Shown: positions 53,301 through 57,819, counted from the stretch's first letter. The stretch: DNA of 64,000 nucleotides from Scolanthus callimorphus (GCA_033964015.1 CM066923.1:26796168-26860167), one strand, 5' to 3'. The notes: generated by a model from the letters alone, not told the origin. Made by a program: numbers and translations.

Positions 53301-55019
53301 CTGCTGACTAATTTTGAATTCTATGTCGCCAGGAGCGACAAAATCGTAATGATCCCCAACTGGTGACTAAAAAGTCAATGGTTTGGCGACGGCTCGTGAT
53401 TATTTAGTCGCCACTTGGCGTACAGCAAAAAAAAGAAACATTGAGACCATAGCCTGTTTTTGTTATTAAATGAAGCTTTCAAATAGCAGTTCTGCGCTGC
53501 TTGTGTACTTTGTACTTTGTACGATCGATGTCCCAACAGTGCACTCTAAACTTGTAGTAGATCTCTCGAATGACTATGACCTTTCGCGTCTACACAATAT
53601 TTTGAACGTTTTTATAGCATTTTGAATGACTGTGCCCACACCGCAGACGAAGAGTTTTGTTGAAAAATGCCATATGTTCTGAAGAGCCAAATGTTTCTTT
53701 CCAGATGGATTTACTTCTTTGTGGGAGCATCGGGCAAAAGTGGGAAATCAAAGGTATGTGGTGCATTCGACGTAACAATACAAGGTTTACATAAAATTAT
53801 ATTCCCTTTTCTGTCGCAAGTGTTTGCCGTCTCCTCTGACAAATGACCTTCCTGTATTCCCGTCAAACTGACAGCCTTGTGTTCCCTTGCAGATCTTGTA
53901 GAAAGTTGTCGCCCAGACCACGGATACTCACATGACAGGTACAAGTCTTTGCTGCCTTTTTCTTCTTTGGACTGGACCATCGATAAATCCACCGAAATCT
54001 GTATTGGAAAGTTCTTCTCGCTGTTGAAGTTTAATGATATGACCGTCGTCATTAATTTTCCTCGAGGAAAGGAAACCGGTTAACTAATCTCATCCTTGCA
54101 CAGTATCACCCCAGTGCAGTCGCTTGGCTTTCCTTGTTAGACATGTCGTGAAAAAAGCCAATCCACTGCACTAGACGAAACTATGCAAGGATCTGATTGG
54201 CTCACGTGGTTTGACTGCACATAAAATCCAAACTGTGAAAAGCCCACTGGACGTTTTGAAATCACTGAGTCGAGACCCCCTTGTTGTTGTCAATAAAAGA
54301 GAGACTGCCACATTGAGTAATGAAGTGCTAAAACGAAGCTGTCTTCTTTCCCGCAGCCGTACGATCAAATGCTTGTTTGAGATCATCAGTGCTTACGATG
54401 TACAGCAACAAAGGATGTTTTTACAGTTCGTCACTGGAAGTCCGAGGTTGCCGGTTGGAGGTGAGCGAAAAGCTTGTGGCACCAGGGAATCTTAGTACTG
54501 TTTGTTTGTTTGGTGTTTGTTTGGTCTGTTTGTTTGTTAATTTGTCTGTTTGTTTTTTTTTTGTCTGTTTGTTTGTTTGCCTGTTTGATTGTTTGTTTGC
54601 CTGTTTGTCACCGTGTTATTCATTGCTTTACTTTCCGCACAACAATACTACGCGAAAGTAGCGGTCATACTATTCAATACATATTACTAATACTGAATAC
54701 AATAAAGCTGAGTGAGATTTCATAAGCCTTGGTATTTTGTCTCTCGAGTTTTTTGTGAAGCCTCCTTCTCTAATAAGCCCCCTCTCTAATAACTCTAATG
54801 AGTTTGTATCCGTCTGTTTCAGGTTTTCGTAGTTTAAACCCACCTTTGACCATTGTGAGGAAGGCATTTGAGCCGCCGCTCAGCGCGGACCACTATCTGC
54901 CATCAGTAATGACATGCGTGAACTATTTGAAGCTGCCCGATTACACTACAAAGGAGATTATGATCGAGAGACTAGAGAAAGCGGCTCACGAGGGTCAGCG
55001 GTCTTTCCACTTGTCATGA
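2283..55019 (+). CDS. TRIP12: TRIP12 E3 ubiquitin ligase, 56-exon gene
   Basis: HECT-type E3 ligase of the TRIP12/UFD4 family, known to ubiquitinate nuclear proteins and ubiquitin-fusion substrates. Exons read from splice sites and colinear similarity to animal TRIP12: 2283-2335 (tentative), 5900-5962, 7108-7215, 8876-9367, 10659-10687, 10957-10998, 11091-11168, 11886-11981, 12052-12134, 12540-12605, 12708-12743, 13143-13238, 13380-13472, 13741-13794, 14079-14186, 14268-14336, 14909-14962, 15648-15759, 15999-16066, 16202-16251, 17010-17038, 17455-17663, 18138-18732, 19627-19882, 24512-24608, 24913-25019, 25872-25898, 26171-26256, 26817-26901, 28323-28403, 29286-29341, 29430-29472, 30018-30104, 30474-30521, 30633-30667, 31114-31141, 40904-40935, 41234-41315, 41719-41798, 45730-45845, 46239-46292, 46448-46530, 47071-47152, 47351-47411, 48504-48588, 49114-49181, 49265-49361, 50515-50629, 51470-51520, 51776-52155, 52516-52569, 53094-53207, 53705-53753, 53893-53938, 54357-54460, 54823-55019. 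All phases agree except exon 23 to 24. Identity is certain; the first exon and a few boundaries are provisional. Confidence 0.93.
4245..4425. mobile_element. MITE of the GCATTAGAGCACA family
   Basis: GCATTAGAGCACAACT and AGTTGTGCTCTAATGC are inverted ends, each followed inward by TCTATGACTTTAT-like sequence and GCTCTATTGCGCC. The same words occur at 19907-19970 and 58190-58250, so this is a dispersed family. The 48-bp minisatellite at 19.9 kb is made from its end. Confidence 0.75.
5076..5240. mobile_element. Foldback MITE
   Basis: AATAATAACACAATTGTTGG at the left pairs with CCAATAATTGCTTATTATT at the right. The arms meet at a perfect stem, GTTTGTGTTATCTGCC with GGCAGATAACACAAAC, around TCAGCTTCGCTTC (about 5136-5182). 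Frames crossing it are not genes. Confidence 0.7.
5427..5765 (-). pseudogene. 3' end of a non-LTR retrotransposon (LINE) reverse transcriptase ORF
   Basis: Read on -, 5765-5486 encodes a recognisable LINE C-terminus: [18 protein letters not shown], then [19 protein letters not shown], and KTHLFKQAY just before the stop. This pattern is typical of CR1/L2-like elements. One frameshift lies between the STFKSF and KTHLF blocks, so the copy is dead. An ATTCT-type repeat at 5427-5450 would be the 3' tail. It is 5'-truncated, as is usual for LINEs. Confidence 0.75.
5900..9367 (+). CDS. TRIP12: TRIP12 disordered N-terminal region (exons 2-4)
   Basis: Exons 5900-5962, 7108-7215 and 8876-9367 are each preceded by a pyrimidine tract and AG, and all join in phase 2. 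They encode a Ser/Thr/Lys/Arg-rich sequence with little order: a serine run in exon 3, and in exon 4 a long basic stretch ending with the peptide TGSCASNR. That peptide matches the end of the low-complexity region of vertebrate TRIP12 (TGSCAST followed by basic residues). In TRIP12 this part is known to be intrinsically disordered and to support chromatin association. The - strand reading frame at 8906-9229 is a shadow of exon 4. Confidence 0.75.
6456..6535 (+). repeat. Short tandem repeat of about 19 bp
   Basis: About four copies of GTCCTGGAATTTAGTTGAA in the TRIP12 intron between exons 2 and 3. Confidence 0.8.
7681..8056. mobile_element. 376-bp foldback MITE
   Basis: Arms 7681-7845 and 7890-8056 are inverted copies with high identity around a 44-bp spacer. 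The arms themselves are built from short TTGCAACATTGC/GCTCGACA-like motifs on both strands. The ends read TTACAGTCAAACCGGA. The several short frames here are arm translations, not genes. Confidence 0.8.
8612..8791. mobile_element. 180-bp MITE
   Basis: AGTATATACCAAATCAGT and ACTGATTTGGTATATACT are perfect 18-bp inverted ends, about 85 bp before TRIP12 exon 4. Confidence 0.75.
9413..9905 (+). repeat. 120-bp tandem repeat with X-box-like palindromes
   Basis: Three nearly identical 120-bp units (9541-9660, 9661-9780, 9781-9900), preceded by about 130 bp of degenerate related sequence. Each unit has three inverted half-site pairs: GTTGCCAAGGCAAC, GTTGCCAAGACAAC and GTTGCCTTGGCAAC. These resemble the RFX X-box (GTTGCCATGGCAAC). 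The array lies in the TRIP12 intron just after exon 4. Confidence 0.85.
10659..11168 (+). CDS. TRIP12: TRIP12 acidic linker (exons 5-7)
   Basis: Three small exons (10659-10687, 10957-10998, 11091-11168) link the basic N-terminus to the ARM region. The last is acidic ([14 protein letters not shown]) and corresponds to the acidic stretch that precedes the ARM repeats in vertebrate TRIP12 (SDDSEMGRLQ). All phases close into exon 8. Confidence 0.8.
10755..10881. mobile_element. 127-bp MITE-like element
   Basis: ATGGGCCTTTATCACA and TGTGATAAGGCCCAT are inverted ends with no coding content, between TRIP12 exons 5 and 6. Confidence 0.6.
11886..17038 (+). CDS. TRIP12: TRIP12 ARM-like repeat region (exons 8-21)
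   Basis: Fourteen exons encode the helical-repeat scaffold, starting at [12 protein letters not shown] and running through well conserved blocks such as [85 protein letters not shown] and NCPALAVQM. Similarity to animal TRIP12 is high and colinear throughout. Many exon ends fall between helices and are phase 0. In the family this region positions substrate and ubiquitin relative to the HECT domain. Confidence 0.92.
15055..15574. mobile_element. 520-bp element with CAGGGCCCAACA ends and 5-bp duplication
   Basis: CAGGGCCCAACA and TGTTGGGCCCTG are perfect inverted ends flanked by AACTC on both sides (15050-15054, 15575-15579). The two short reading frames inside do not resemble a transposase, so it is non-autonomous. 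It lies in the TRIP12 intron between exons 17 and 18. Confidence 0.75.
16538..16692. mobile_element. 155-bp foldback MITE with TAGCCTGC ends
   Basis: TAGCCTGCGA at the left end is matched by TCGCAGGCTA at the right. Almost the whole unit folds into one hairpin, with about 44 bp of near-perfect inner stem (16567-16665) around a five-base loop. Flanking bases CGCTACTGA and CACTACTGA match at 8 of 9. The terminal octamer and duplication length are those of the 9.4-kb transposon, so a non-autonomous relative is likely. It lies in the TRIP12 intron between exons 20 and 21. Confidence 0.75.
17455..17663 (+). CDS. TRIP12: TRIP12 WWE domain exon
   Basis: One exon encodes most of a WWE domain: the signature [18 protein letters not shown], then [15 protein letters not shown] and [13 protein letters not shown], closely matching vertebrate TRIP12 ([14 protein letters not shown]). 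WWE domains of this type bind poly-ADP-ribose or mediate protein contacts in ubiquitination and PARylation. Two of the three signature aromatic/acid positions (W, W, E-like) are visible. The next exon continues with VNEDTGT, as in TRIP12. Confidence 0.93.
18138..18732 (+). CDS. TRIP12: TRIP12 post-WWE helical exon (exon 23)
   Basis: The largest exon of the gene (595 bp). It starts with [13 protein letters not shown] and contains [35 protein letters not shown] and [14 protein letters not shown], matching TRIP12 downstream of the WWE domain. After the conserved part the sequence becomes Ser/Pro/His-rich. The donor CCAG|GTAAAT leaves one spare base, while the next exon needs two, so a small exon of 3n+1 bases is probably missing between 18733 and 19626, or one boundary is wrong. 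Confidence 0.88.
19627..19882 (+). CDS. TRIP12: TRIP12 basic/Ser-rich exon 24
   Basis: Open frame beginning [17 protein letters not shown], equivalent to the basic RLSDVLKRKRLPKR segment of vertebrate TRIP12, followed by a low-conservation Ser/Thr stretch with [13 protein letters not shown] (vertebrate counterpart KSSFLASLNPKTW). The acceptor is TTGCAG|GCGACT and the donor AGG|GTGAGT. The correct frame is fixed by similarity, which exposes the phase conflict with exon 23. The intron that follows is filled by two satellite arrays. Confidence 0.75.
19919..20972 (+). repeat. 48-bp minisatellite, about 22 copies
   Basis: Unit: CATTTATTGGCGCAATAGAG then CACACGTGATTTAGGGAGAC then AGGAGGAA. Some units are shortened by one base or lack ATTTATTG. 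Since 48 is a multiple of three, long open frames appear on - in several registers; these are artefacts. Each unit holds the E-box CACGTG. The array starts inside a GCATTAGAGCACA-type MITE end (19907). Confidence 0.95.
21072..21213 (-). mobile_element. Truncated tRNA-derived SINE, reverse copy
   Basis: Reverse complement of the head of the SINE at 51001-51408: ACCGGTTAGTGCAGTGGTAG (A-box) and TTCAAACCCCGGCC (B-box), then GGTCTTTTCTAAATAATTGAGG. It lacks the 3' part and is wedged between the 48-bp and 22-bp arrays. Confidence 0.8.
21262..24352 (+). repeat. 22-bp satellite array, about 140 copies
   Basis: Consensus unit ACCATGTGAAATCACCCCTT plus AC, with recurrent variants (ATTCCTT for ACCCCTT, GATATC for GAAATC, TAGACC for TACACC). 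Higher-order blocks are visible, for example the repeated sequence of a GGGAAATCA unit, a CCCTTGCACC unit and a TGATATCATTCC unit around 22700, 22900 and 23000. The edges are more divergent than the centre. It fills most of the intron between TRIP12 exons 24 and 25. Confidence 0.95.
24512..31141 (+). CDS. TRIP12: TRIP12 middle region (exons 25-36)
   Basis: Twelve exons: 24512-24608 (ends KIRTWIKEQ, as vertebrate KIKGWIKEQ), 24913-25019, 25872-25898 (only nine codons), 26171-26256 ([15 protein letters not shown]), 26817-26901, 28323-28403, 29286-29341, 29430-29472 ([14 protein letters not shown]), 30018-30104 ([17 protein letters not shown]), 30474-30521 ([12 protein letters not shown]), 30633-30667 and 31114-31141 ([10 protein letters not shown]). 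All phases close. The acidic last two exons match the DEEIDESL acidic patch of the family. The 9.4-kb transposon sits in the next intron. Confidence 0.9.
25014..25572 (+). repeat. 110-bp tandem repeat containing the exon 26 splice donor
   Basis: Five units start at about 25014, 25123, 25232, 25344 and 25455. The first begins in the last bases of TRIP12 exon 26 (TCCAGC|GTGAGT), and each later unit repeats (T)CAGC/TAGC followed by GTGAGT. Every unit therefore carries a copy of the real 5' splice site. Confidence 0.9.
26566..26759. mobile_element. 194-bp TTAA-flanked MITE
   Basis: AGGCCCATA and TATGGGCCT form short inverted ends directly flanked by TTAA (26562-26565, 26760-26763), in the intron before TRIP12 exon 29. 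Confidence 0.65.
26950..27112 (+). repeat. 22-23-bp tandem repeat
   Basis: About seven copies of GTTGACTTCCGTGCACGTTAAA and its variant with CGCGACG, ending at the TTAA of the 1.0-kb transposon. They lie about 45 bp after the exon 29 donor. Confidence 0.85.
27116..28127. mobile_element. 1.0-kb TTAA-flanked non-autonomous transposon
   Basis: Inverted repeats of about 257 bp (27116-27372 and 27871-28127) begin GGAGGCTGCCTACA and are flanked by TTAA on each side (27112-27115, 28128-28131). The 500-bp core has no long frame. TTAA targeting is typical of piggyBac and Kolobok; the GG start favours Kolobok. The short frames 27060-27284 and 27959-28156 are mirror-image translations of the two arms. 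Confidence 0.85.
28739..28765 (+). repeat. ATC microsatellite
   Basis: Eight or nine (ATC) units in an intron; the - strand poly-Asp frame over it is not a gene. Confidence 0.9.
29677..30017 (+). repeat. 111-bp tandem repeat abutting the exon 33 acceptor
   Basis: Three units of about 111 bp (TACAGCACCCTTTATTGTAA, then TGTTATCGTACTGTATTCTA, then CTGCATATTGTATCGCCATA). The last partial unit, TATTTATCATCCACTTTTTT, forms the pyrimidine tract of TRIP12 exon 33. Confidence 0.88.
30126..30325. mobile_element. 200-bp foldback MITE, AATAGACCTCTTTCG ends
   Basis: AATAGACCTCTTTCGCTTGG and CCAAGCGAAAGAGGTCTATT are perfect 20-bp ends, and the arms continue for about 50 bp including CCATTTCAGATCACGTGG. 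A diverged relative lies at 57820-58125. It inserted 22 bp after the exon 33 donor. Confidence 0.8.
31277..31285. repeat. 9-bp target-site duplication, left copy
   Basis: GTGCTGCAT directly abuts the left inverted repeat of the 9.4-kb transposon and is identical to 40696-40704. Confidence 0.93.
31286..31489 (+). repeat. Left terminal inverted repeat of the 9.4-kb transposon
   Basis: 204 bp beginning TAGCCTGCTAGCC and ending GTGATTTGAAT. It matches the reverse complement of 40493-40695 base for base apart from one extra C. The helicase ATG lies about 108 bp inside it. Confidence 0.93.
31597..34129 (+). CDS. RecQ-like DNA helicase carried by the transposon
   Basis: Superfamily 2 DNA helicase of RecQ type. 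Three exons, 31597-32087, 32433-32515 and 32955-34129, join in phase to give 582 aa. Visible motifs: a Q-like motif around residue 25 (LKKEQEEAV), Walker A PTGFGKS at 46-52, Walker B DESH at 152-155 (usually DEAH), motif III ALTGTAD, motif [12 protein letters not shown], motif [14 protein letters not shown], and motif [13 protein letters not shown] Cys cluster [14 protein letters not shown] follows, resembling the RecQ zinc-binding segment. There is no HRDC domain. It probably unwinds DNA during transposition or repair of the donor site; this role is inferred from its place inside the element. The ATG chosen is the first in the frame, 108 bp inside the inverted repeat. Confidence 0.88.
32623..32679 (-). 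repeat. Internal copy of the transposon terminus
   Basis: About 57 bp in the helicase's second intron match the outer end of the right terminal repeat (AAACGCCGGCTAGCAGGCTA and the sequence before it) with one substitution (TTTTCGCC for TTTTCTCC). It has the same orientation as the right end, so 31286-32679 looks like a 1.4-kb sub-element bounded by a left and a right terminus. Confidence 0.85.
34356..34361 (+). terminator. Possible poly(A) signal of the helicase gene
   Basis: AATAAA within AATAAATAAATA, 227 bp after the helicase stop, with T-rich sequence around it. It is the first canonical hexamer I see downstream, but AT-rich DNA makes chance matches likely. Confidence 0.4.
34943..35191. 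mobile_element. MITE between the two convergent transposon genes
   Basis: Perfect 15-bp inverted ends, TTACCGTAAATGATC and GATCATTTACGGTAA, bound 249 bp in the 1.25-kb gap between the helicase and transposase stops. No coding potential is seen. The rest of 34130-35376 is AT-rich with nothing further recognised. Confidence 0.6.
35377..40494 (-). CDS. DUF6589-type transposase, seven exons
   Basis: Exons on - in transcript order: 40494-38972, 38734-38398, 38103-37831, 37719-37518, 37010-36788, 36568-36440, 36118-35377. All junctions are GT-AG and all phases close, giving 1,142 aa. The N-terminus has a Cys-rich finger (FCRLC, then CKTCG). Exon 2 has VGDNIDL, exon 3 [12 protein letters not shown] followed by EFADWH, and the last exon [28 protein letters not shown] and [10 protein letters not shown]. 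These are blocks I recognise from DUF6589 proteins. A C2H2 finger spans exons 5-6 (C-X4-C-X12-H-X4-H). The conserved acidic residues in GDNID and GDQL plus a downstream acid are candidates for the catalytic centre; that assignment is inference. The start overlaps the inverted repeat edge. Confidence 0.87.
37115..37412. mobile_element. MITE nested in a transposase intron
   Basis: Inverted ends GAGTGGATTTCACATGACTG and CATGTGAAAACCACTC, flanked by TA, enclose about 300 bp in the intron between transposase exons 4 and 5. The interior has four copies of an 18-bp direct repeat (TAATTACTCAGTAATTGG) at about 37230-37300. It inserted after or during the life of the host transposon and is removed by splicing. 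Confidence 0.75.
40493..40695 (-). repeat. Right terminal inverted repeat of the 9.4-kb transposon
   Basis: 203-bp partner of the left repeat. The transposase ATG (40494-40492 on -) overlaps its inner edge, so the repeat itself must supply the transposase promoter and 5' leader. Confidence 0.93.
40696..40704. repeat. 9-bp target-site duplication, right copy
   Basis: GTGCTGCAT directly abuts the right inverted repeat and is identical to 31277-31285. The flanking bases differ (T on the left, C on the right), which fixes the length at nine. Confidence 0.93.
40904..49181 (+). CDS. TRIP12: TRIP12 pre-HECT region (exons 37-46)
   Basis: Ten exons downstream of the transposon: 40904-40935, 41234-41315 ([16 protein letters not shown]), 41719-41798 (acidic, ends in the start of a Trp codon), 45730-45845 (WYRP, then Ser/Arg/Lys-rich), 46239-46292, 46448-46530 ([11 protein letters not shown]), 47071-47152 ([15 protein letters not shown]), 47351-47411 ([13 protein letters not shown]), 48504-48588 ([15 protein letters not shown]) and 49114-49181 (RVAPRLDRK). 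All correspond in order to TRIP12. The phases across the transposon-bearing intron close, so the host reading frame is intact around the insertion. Confidence 0.9.
43261..43498. mobile_element. MITE with TTCACACGGCGCGAT ends
   Basis: GGCTCATTCACACGGCGCGAT and ATCGCGCCGTGTGAACGGGCC are inverted ends of a 238-bp unit nested in the 3.6-kb element. The interior is GC-rich and repeats the CGCGAT theme on both strands. No clean target duplication was found. Confidence 0.65.
44008..44502. mobile_element. 495-bp MITE with GGGACTGTTCG ends
   Basis: GGGACTGTTCGTTTATTACG at the left is matched by CGTAATTAACGAACAGTCCC at the right, followed inward by CAGGGGG and a GGTGGTTTT/AAACCACC pair. The interior is rich in G runs, including a run of about 15 G at 44050-44065. 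No coding potential; it is nested in the 3.6-kb element. Confidence 0.75.
46557..46855 (+). repeat. 83-bp tandem repeat
   Basis: About 3.5 units containing GATAGAAACGCTCGTTATTT, CTCGTAAACATGTGAAGCAT and GGCGTTCAGTCTCTGGAGAT, beginning about 27 bp after the exon 42 donor. Confidence 0.88.
47551..48262. mobile_element. 712-bp MITE with palindromic ends, plus nested hairpin
   Basis: AAAGGTATGAGTATACCTTTG at the left and its inverse at the right bound the unit; each end is itself a partial palindrome. Inside, 47835-48001 is a second inverted-repeat unit (GCGATCTGAAAAAAGG with CCTTTTTTAGATCGC). It lies between TRIP12 exons 44 and 45. Confidence 0.7.
48655..48730 (+). repeat. Two-copy direct repeat near the exon 45 donor
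   Basis: GTCATAAGGTCCAAGGGTCA followed by GCCACGTTATGTT occurs twice in tandem. GCCACGTTATG resembles the donor-adjacent GTGAGCCACGTGATATG at 48589, so it may be derived from it. Confidence 0.65.
49265..55019 (+). CDS. TRIP12: TRIP12 HECT catalytic domain (exons 47-56)
   Basis: The HECT domain, which accepts ubiquitin on a cysteine before passing it to substrate. Exon 48 begins [16 protein letters not shown], the classic N-lobe start. Exon 50 (380 bp) holds [20 protein letters not shown] and [18 protein letters not shown]. Exon 54 holds [10 protein letters not shown] and exon 55 the [12 protein letters not shown] block. The last exon has [13 protein letters not shown] and [14 protein letters not shown], whose Cys codon TGC at 54915-54917 is the expected catalytic residue, and ends SFHLS before TGA, as in other TRIP12 proteins. 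For exon 47 I chose the acceptor CTAGAG|TACAGT over CCTAG two bases upstream, because only the former keeps phase. Confidence 0.95.
49925..50514 (+). repeat. 72-bp tandem repeat containing copies of the exon 48 acceptor
   Basis: About eight units of TTATACATGATTATTCTGGC, CATTGTATTTAGGTCGGTAT, TATTATACATGTTGTGTTAT. Each carries TGTATTTAG|GTCGGTA. The array runs directly into the true acceptor TGTATTCAG|GTCGGTACC at 50515, where the HECT domain frame begins, so the array repeats an intron-exon junction. Confidence 0.92.
50614..50830 (+). repeat. Tandem repeat containing copies of the exon 48 donor
   Basis: CACCTGACTCAGACG|GTAAGTCACGC at the real end of exon 48 (donor at 50630) is repeated about three more times with the following intron sequence (CTCATGTCATGCAATCATCA). 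One copy has lost the donor (CTAGGTCACGC), and one has a change in the exon part (CTCGGACG). Confidence 0.88.
51001..51408 (+). mobile_element. tRNA-derived SINE, full length
   Basis: A head like a tRNA (ACCGGTTAGCGCAGTGGTAG A-box; GGGAGTTCAAACCCTGGCC B-box) is followed by a body and an AT-rich TTATTATTAT tail. A 10-bp direct repeat, ATAGATCCAT, flanks it (50991-51000, 51409-51418). The 3' body has AAAGCGCTTTGAG and GATAAAGCGCTATATAAG. It lies in the intron between TRIP12 exons 48 and 49. Confidence 0.9.
52156..52243 (+). repeat. Two-copy repeat starting at the exon 50 donor
   Basis: GTAACCATATGGTGATGTAG and GTAACCATATGCTAATGTAG, each followed by CTTGTTAAGTCCGGTTCA. The first copy begins exactly at the intron's GT (52156); the second begins at 52200. 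Confidence 0.85.
52846..52953. repeat. 108-bp hairpin
   Basis: CGAAGACAAATAGAGAGAAA at the left pairs with TTATCTCTATTTGTCTTCG at the right, extending to GGACAAAACAGAC/GTCTGTTTTGTCC. It is a small foldback in the intron between exons 51 and 52. Confidence 0.75.
54490..54610 (+). repeat. TGTT-rich low-complexity tract
   Basis: Degenerate (TGTT)n microsatellite shortly after the exon 55 donor. The overlapping cysteine/leucine-rich frames are artefacts of it. Confidence 0.85.
54915..54917 (+). other. TRIP12: HECT active-site cysteine codon
   Basis: TGC within the [10 protein letters not shown] block near the protein C-terminus. By alignment with the HECT family this is the ubiquitin-accepting cysteine. 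Its presence, with an intact frame to the stop, argues for a functional ligase. Confidence 0.9.
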
Positions 55020-55029
55020 CATGTTCGGC

Positions 55030-55303
55030 ACTGTACTTGGTGTGATGTGTCACGCCACACGATTTGGATTCTCTGTTGGCCACAAGAAAACCCTGGACTG
55101 TACTTGGTGTGATGCGTCACGCCACACGATTTGGATTCTCTGTTGGCCACAAGAAAACCCTGGACAGTACTTGGTGTGATGCGTCACGCCACACGATTTG
55201 GATTCTCTGTTGGCCACAAGAAAACCCTGGACTGTACTTGGTGTGGTGCGTCACGCCACACGATTTGGATTCTCTGTTCGCCACTGGAAAACTCTGGACT
55301 TAA
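55030..55303 (+). repeat. 67-bp tandem repeat immediately after the TRIP12 stop
   Basis: Four units of TGTACTTGGTGTGATGCGTC, ACGCCACACGATTTGGATTC and TCTGTTGGCCACAAGAAAAC, starting 11 bp after the stop codon. It would be part of the TRIP12 3' UTR. Short open frames in it are not genes. Confidence 0.9.
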
Positions 55304-55815
55304 TGAGAAACGTGTTTGTAGTTTTAGGTTGTTCCTTCCCGTTAATTATACAATAGCTGTCTGGTAGCTCCGGGCCAATCGTGTCATTCAGCCGCCATTT
55401 TGTGGGCCAGAAAAATATCGACAGGTGGCTGTCGTGGATAATTTGCAATCACTTTGCAATGCTGCTCTATGGTTTTATTCAGATTTGGTGTACCGGTAAA
55501 CACATTGCGATTGGTTTTACTACAGTCATATGAAATTCGTTTGATTAGAAATGACCTTGTGAAATATGGACGAGTTCGCGCGCTCAATGCATCATGGGTA
55601 CTCAAGGCGACATGGCGAAAATATTTCAGAATCACTCAAACGTCCAATCGGTTTCATTGCTGTTTCTGCGAGTTTAATCCCTACAAACGTACTTTTTGTC
55701 TGTATTTTTACACCAGCTAAAGTAACGAGGATTGTATGAGAAATTGCTTCTTTGAAACAAATCTTCACAAGCAGCTATGGACGTGAAACCAATAGCGTCA
55801 ATTCTTTACGCTTCA

Positions 55816-56051
55816 TACCATTTTCGTTCAACCCTGAAGCTTGACGATTTTTTAGCGTAGTTCTACGTTTCAAAAGTGCACGTTTAGTCGAGAAGTAGTC
55901 GCGTTTCTTGCACTATGATTGGCTGAAAAATAACGGCCAAAGCATCAGCAAATCAGCGAGCGAGAAGCGCGACAACTTCTCGACAGAACGTGCACGTTTG
56001 AAACAAAACCGCGAAAAAATCGTCAAGCTTCAGGGTTGAACGAAAATGGTA
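55816..56051. mobile_element. 236-bp TA-flanked MITE
   Basis: CCATTTTCGTTCAACCCTGA, continuing AGCTTGACGATTTTTT, is inverted at the other end (AAAAAATCGTCAAGCTTCAG). TA lies on both sides, suggesting a Tc1/mariner-type non-autonomous element. Confidence 0.75.
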
Positions 56052-56133
56052 GTATATGATAACTGCGGAATGGGAAAAGATCGGGAGTTATGAGTATCCA
56101 TGATGCATCTGAGAGAGCAAAGTTATCTATCTT

Positions 56134-56302
56134 ATAGCATGATAGAGCAGGTATGACTGTGAAAAGTGCGGCGACACGGCGCGGCACTATCTCGGTCGCT
56201 GAACTTGGCCTGCTGTAGATACTGAATGAAATCGTGTAGTCGCGGCGCGGCACAACTTCGCTGCGGCACTTTTCACAGTCATACGAAATCTGCTCTAGCA
56301 TA
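56134..56302. mobile_element. Inverted-repeat MITE
   Basis: GTATGACTGTGAAAAGTGC and GCACTTTTCACAGTCATAC are inverted, with outer TAGCATGATAGAGCAG/CTGCTCTAGCATA. The middle is GC-rich with repeated GGCGCGGCAC. Confidence 0.7.
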
Positions 56303-57185
56303 ATATCATAAATAAGACGGGCAAACAGAGGCAGGAGGATTAAAGCGGACGTGCTGAACAATTTATAACCGTGTCCTTCATTTCAAGTCGATGGAAGTGG
56401 ACACCGAAATACATGGCGGCCGAGTGGCCCTTGTACAGTGCTGTTCACGCTGACGTCATCCATTGTTATTAATGTGCCAACCAGAGATTCACTAGTTCAC
56501 AGAACAAAGGGCAGTATTCAATCTACGGTTGCACATTAGCATTACAATGGACATGTTGATGAAAAGTGCTATTCACGGGGGTCGGTTCACGTGTAGTATA
56601 GTGTTCTTGCCCAGACAAGTTTCTGGTTTTTCACAAGAATTTTTGCAAGCTTCCTCGCTGATACGAATGTTGCTAGAATAAAATAAATAAATAACTTAGT
56701 CTCCTCTGTCGGCATCTAGTTCAATGTAGCGGTAACAATAAATGTCTACGGAAGAGGCTAATCTTGATTAAACCATCGCATGGTGGGCATTTGCTGCTAA
56801 AATAAGTAATCAGCAGAATAAACAAACCAATAAAATTTGCCTGTTCTATATAGAGTGGATGATTTAATCCCATCATCAAATAGGACCCAGCTCTCATGCC
56901 TATTATGGTTAAGAATGGGCGTTCCTTTGGTGCCGTACACATACTCTTCCATGTCTGCCTGCCGTGTGTTGGTGCAGAGCACTCGACACCTGACAGGCCA
57001 GTCCGTTCCCTGGTGTCATCCTGCCTGATCGTCGATCCTCTAATGACCTTGAACGGTCCTCTTGTCGTATACCTCTCGCTTCAAAAACATTTATCGGAAT
57101 AAGTTCCTAAGGCTGTTACTCGGCAGAGTGCTCGAGTATGGGCACTGATGCAAACAACAGTTTTTCGAGCCCTTTTTAGCGCCAC

Positions 57186-57323
57186 GGGGCCGGTTTCTAG
57201 AACGTCAGATAAGAGTTATCAGCAGCTAAACGTTTATCCAACAGATAAATCTAGCACAAAACCTATACAACAGATAACTTTTATCCGTGGATAACTTTAT
57301 CCAACCTTTCAGGAACCGGCCCC
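57186..57323. mobile_element. 138-bp MITE with GGGGCCGGTT ends
   Basis: GGGGCCGGTTTCT and AGGAACCGGCCCC are inverted ends; the interior repeats AACAGATAA and TTATCC words. Confidence 0.7.
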
Positions 57324-57370
57324 TGGGCACCAGTACTGTACCTGACAATTTTGGCTTTGACATCAGGGTC

Positions 57371-57708
57371 CGGTTGCTCGAAAGTGGTTTAGCACTAATC
57401 CAGGATTAATTACGTGGTGACTCGATGGTTTTGTTCATAATTATATAGCCAGCGCGAAATCCATTGTTGTCAACTGTCCAATTATTTTTAAATTGGATCG
57501 CGCGTGGAAATTGGACAATTTCGACATTTTATCATTGACTATATAATTAATAAATAACAGGACTCCGTGCTTGTCCAATTAAGAAAAAAATGGATGATTC
57601 CTCGGAACTCCAAATTGGACTCGGCCGTTTTTCTTAATTGGACAGCATGGAGTCCTATTATATATACGAACTAAACCTGGTTTAAATTTAATCCACCTTT
57701 GAACAACC
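57371..57708. repeat. Diverged inverted-repeat element
   Basis: GGTTGCTCGAAAGTGGTTTA is loosely inverted as TTAATCCACCTTTGAACAACC. Inside, ATTGGAC/GTCCAATT motifs recur in both orientations. No coding signal. Confidence 0.5.
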
Positions 57709-57819
57709 CGCGCCAGAAAAACTGGTTCGTTAACATTAGTCCCCGTACTTAGGCACTGAGCTATTTTGTGCCCGTACCAAGGCTCTAGTGCAAGGGCACC
57801 AAATGTGAACGCAGCCTAA

